From NCBI GenBank assembly GCA_003342895.1, contig PTFA01000024.1:5513505-5577504 (forward strand): a stretch of DNA of 64,000 bases, read 5' to 3'. Below, in pieces: positions 62,831 through 64,000 of this stretch; position 1 is the first letter of the stretch, and each line of letters begins with the position of its first letter. The notes under the pieces are model-generated. The model did no database searches and had not been told where the DNA came from. It saw only the letters and a list, made by a program, of their open reading frames with translations. Made by a program: the position numbers and the translations under genes. Origin of the DNA: Casuarius casuarius. Its lineage: Eukaryota > Chordata > Aves > Casuariiformes > Casuariidae.

Positions 62831-64000
62831 ATGATTAGCTGAGCTGAGTAGGTTTGAAGAAAATCTTGTTTTCAGTAGCGATATTTTAGAACATTGTTAA
62901 TGATGTAACGTAAATGCTTACCAGTAAAACAAATAGTGTTTGTCATATATCTTTAGAGCTCACTGTTGTATATCTTTACTCATAAAGATCACTTATATTC
63001 AGGGGGAAAATTCTGAGGAAATTGATAGGATTTGATTATATATAACTCATTTCTTATTTGCCCATTGTTGGAGGTTTCCAAATTTTTCCTTCAATATCTC
63101 TAGCATGGAGAAATAAAACTGTTATGTTTATGCAATATAAATCAATTTTCCAAGCTGTTCCTTCACTTGCCTCTTTTTTGGAGGGGAGATTATCTTAGGT
63201 AAGCACTTGCCCCCAAAATCACAGCCTTGGAAAAATTGAAAGAACAATTCCAGAAATGGTGGTTTAAAGGTTGGGAAGGAACCAGTAGAGAGCATCAGTT
63301 TTACTGGCAGCAACTTTTACTGTCTCTTGACTCATTGCGCTTATCTCAGTATGCCTTTTGGCCAATCTTCAAGGAATATGCCATCTTTTCCCGTAGTACT
63401 GCTTGCTGTCCAATGCCTCCTACTGATGGAGAAAAGTTTTTTTAATATAACTTCTGAATATAATTTCTGTGCTGAAGAACGCACATTCTACCTCACCTAT
63501 ATGTAGGTTCCAAAGGCTGTGACAAGTCCATTCACACTGCTGTATTTCCATGGACGTTGGCTATGTGTTAATATACTATACTTGTGAGACTTTAAATGAC
63601 TGTCAGATGTTTTTCTGTACTAACTATGCTAAAAGGTCTGCTGCTGCGTTCATAAATTTAAAGAGGGGGAGAACAGTGGTTGGTTTAATGTTACTTAATA
63701 ATTCACTGATTTCAGCCTTCCTTTCTTAGTTTATAATGTCCAGTCTCTGCTACCAAATTCATGTTGTCAATTATATATCTTTCCCACATAGTTCACTCAG
63801 TTTTTAACAAGGGTGTGGCAAAAAGTATAAAGCGGTACTTTACCATATAAAAGAAAAGCCAAATTCTTTCTGTTGTTTTTTTATTCTACTCCGTTTTTCA
63901 CATTCTTGCTCAGCTCTTCTAGTCTCTCATTATGTACAGTGTATTATGCTAGAAAACCTCTCCATAACAGTAATACACCACATCCACAGTCAGCTCTTGA
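62831..64000. other. Noncoding sequence
   Basis: AT-rich. The short open frame at 63227-63445 shows no domain. Nothing else recognised. Confidence 0.5.

Noticed and set aside
1..64000. tRNA, rRNA, CRISPR array, prophage or operon
   Set aside because: No clover-leaf or A/B box pair, no spaced direct-repeat array, and no packed coding frames; composition and repeats are those of vertebrate nuclear DNA.

Overview
The window looks like vertebrate nuclear DNA, most likely from a bird or a close sauropsid relative. It is AT-rich, has no operon-like ORF packing and no ribosome-binding-site pattern, and its clearest mobile elements are CR1 LINEs. One CR1 copy keeps the family's typical 3' end with ATTCTGTG octamers. 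Weaker remnants resemble MIR SINEs and ancient amniote repeats. No family or species was confirmed by search. All repeat names rest on recognising family motifs by eye.

I see no intact protein-coding gene, rRNA, tRNA, CRISPR array or bacterial-type feature. The only recognisable coding material is decayed CR1 ORF2. At about 1110-3172 a 2-kb copy keeps parts of the endonuclease and reverse transcriptase, in three frames with stops. At 54059-54672 there is a typical 5'-truncated 3' end of ORF2. A short ancient CR1 3' tail lies near 9935-10050. Almost all other ORFs, up to 164 codons, look like chance open frames in AT-rich DNA.

Layout: 1-1109 unique sequence; 1110-3172 CR1 with its 3' end missing; 3173-9934 featureless AT-rich sequence; 9935-11040 old CR1 and MIR-like remnants; 11221-11500 possible conserved element with two octamer sites; 13158-13261 weak exon-like block; 20420-20576 cluster of tandem microduplications; 22885-23065 homeodomain-type motifs; 25346-26245 a 93-bp direct duplication around a hairpin; 29601-30056 an unexplained ORF; 33085-33284 palindromic repeat remnant, one ambiguous base and a poly-A tract; 38390-38590 MIR-like; 40406-40925 two exon-like blocks; 41880-44455 possible hAT and amniote repeat remnants; 49970-53880 complex unique sequence that may hold conserved noncoding elements; 54059-54672 CR1; 57053-58693 a pair of diverged direct copies about 1.4 kb apart.

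The simplest reading is an intergenic or intronic stretch of a gene-poor region, possibly with regulatory elements. I found no convincing new biological system. The most checkable leads are the two local duplications, the candidate splice-site pairs at 40.4-40.9 kb, the 3'-truncated CR1, and the possible conserved noncoding blocks.
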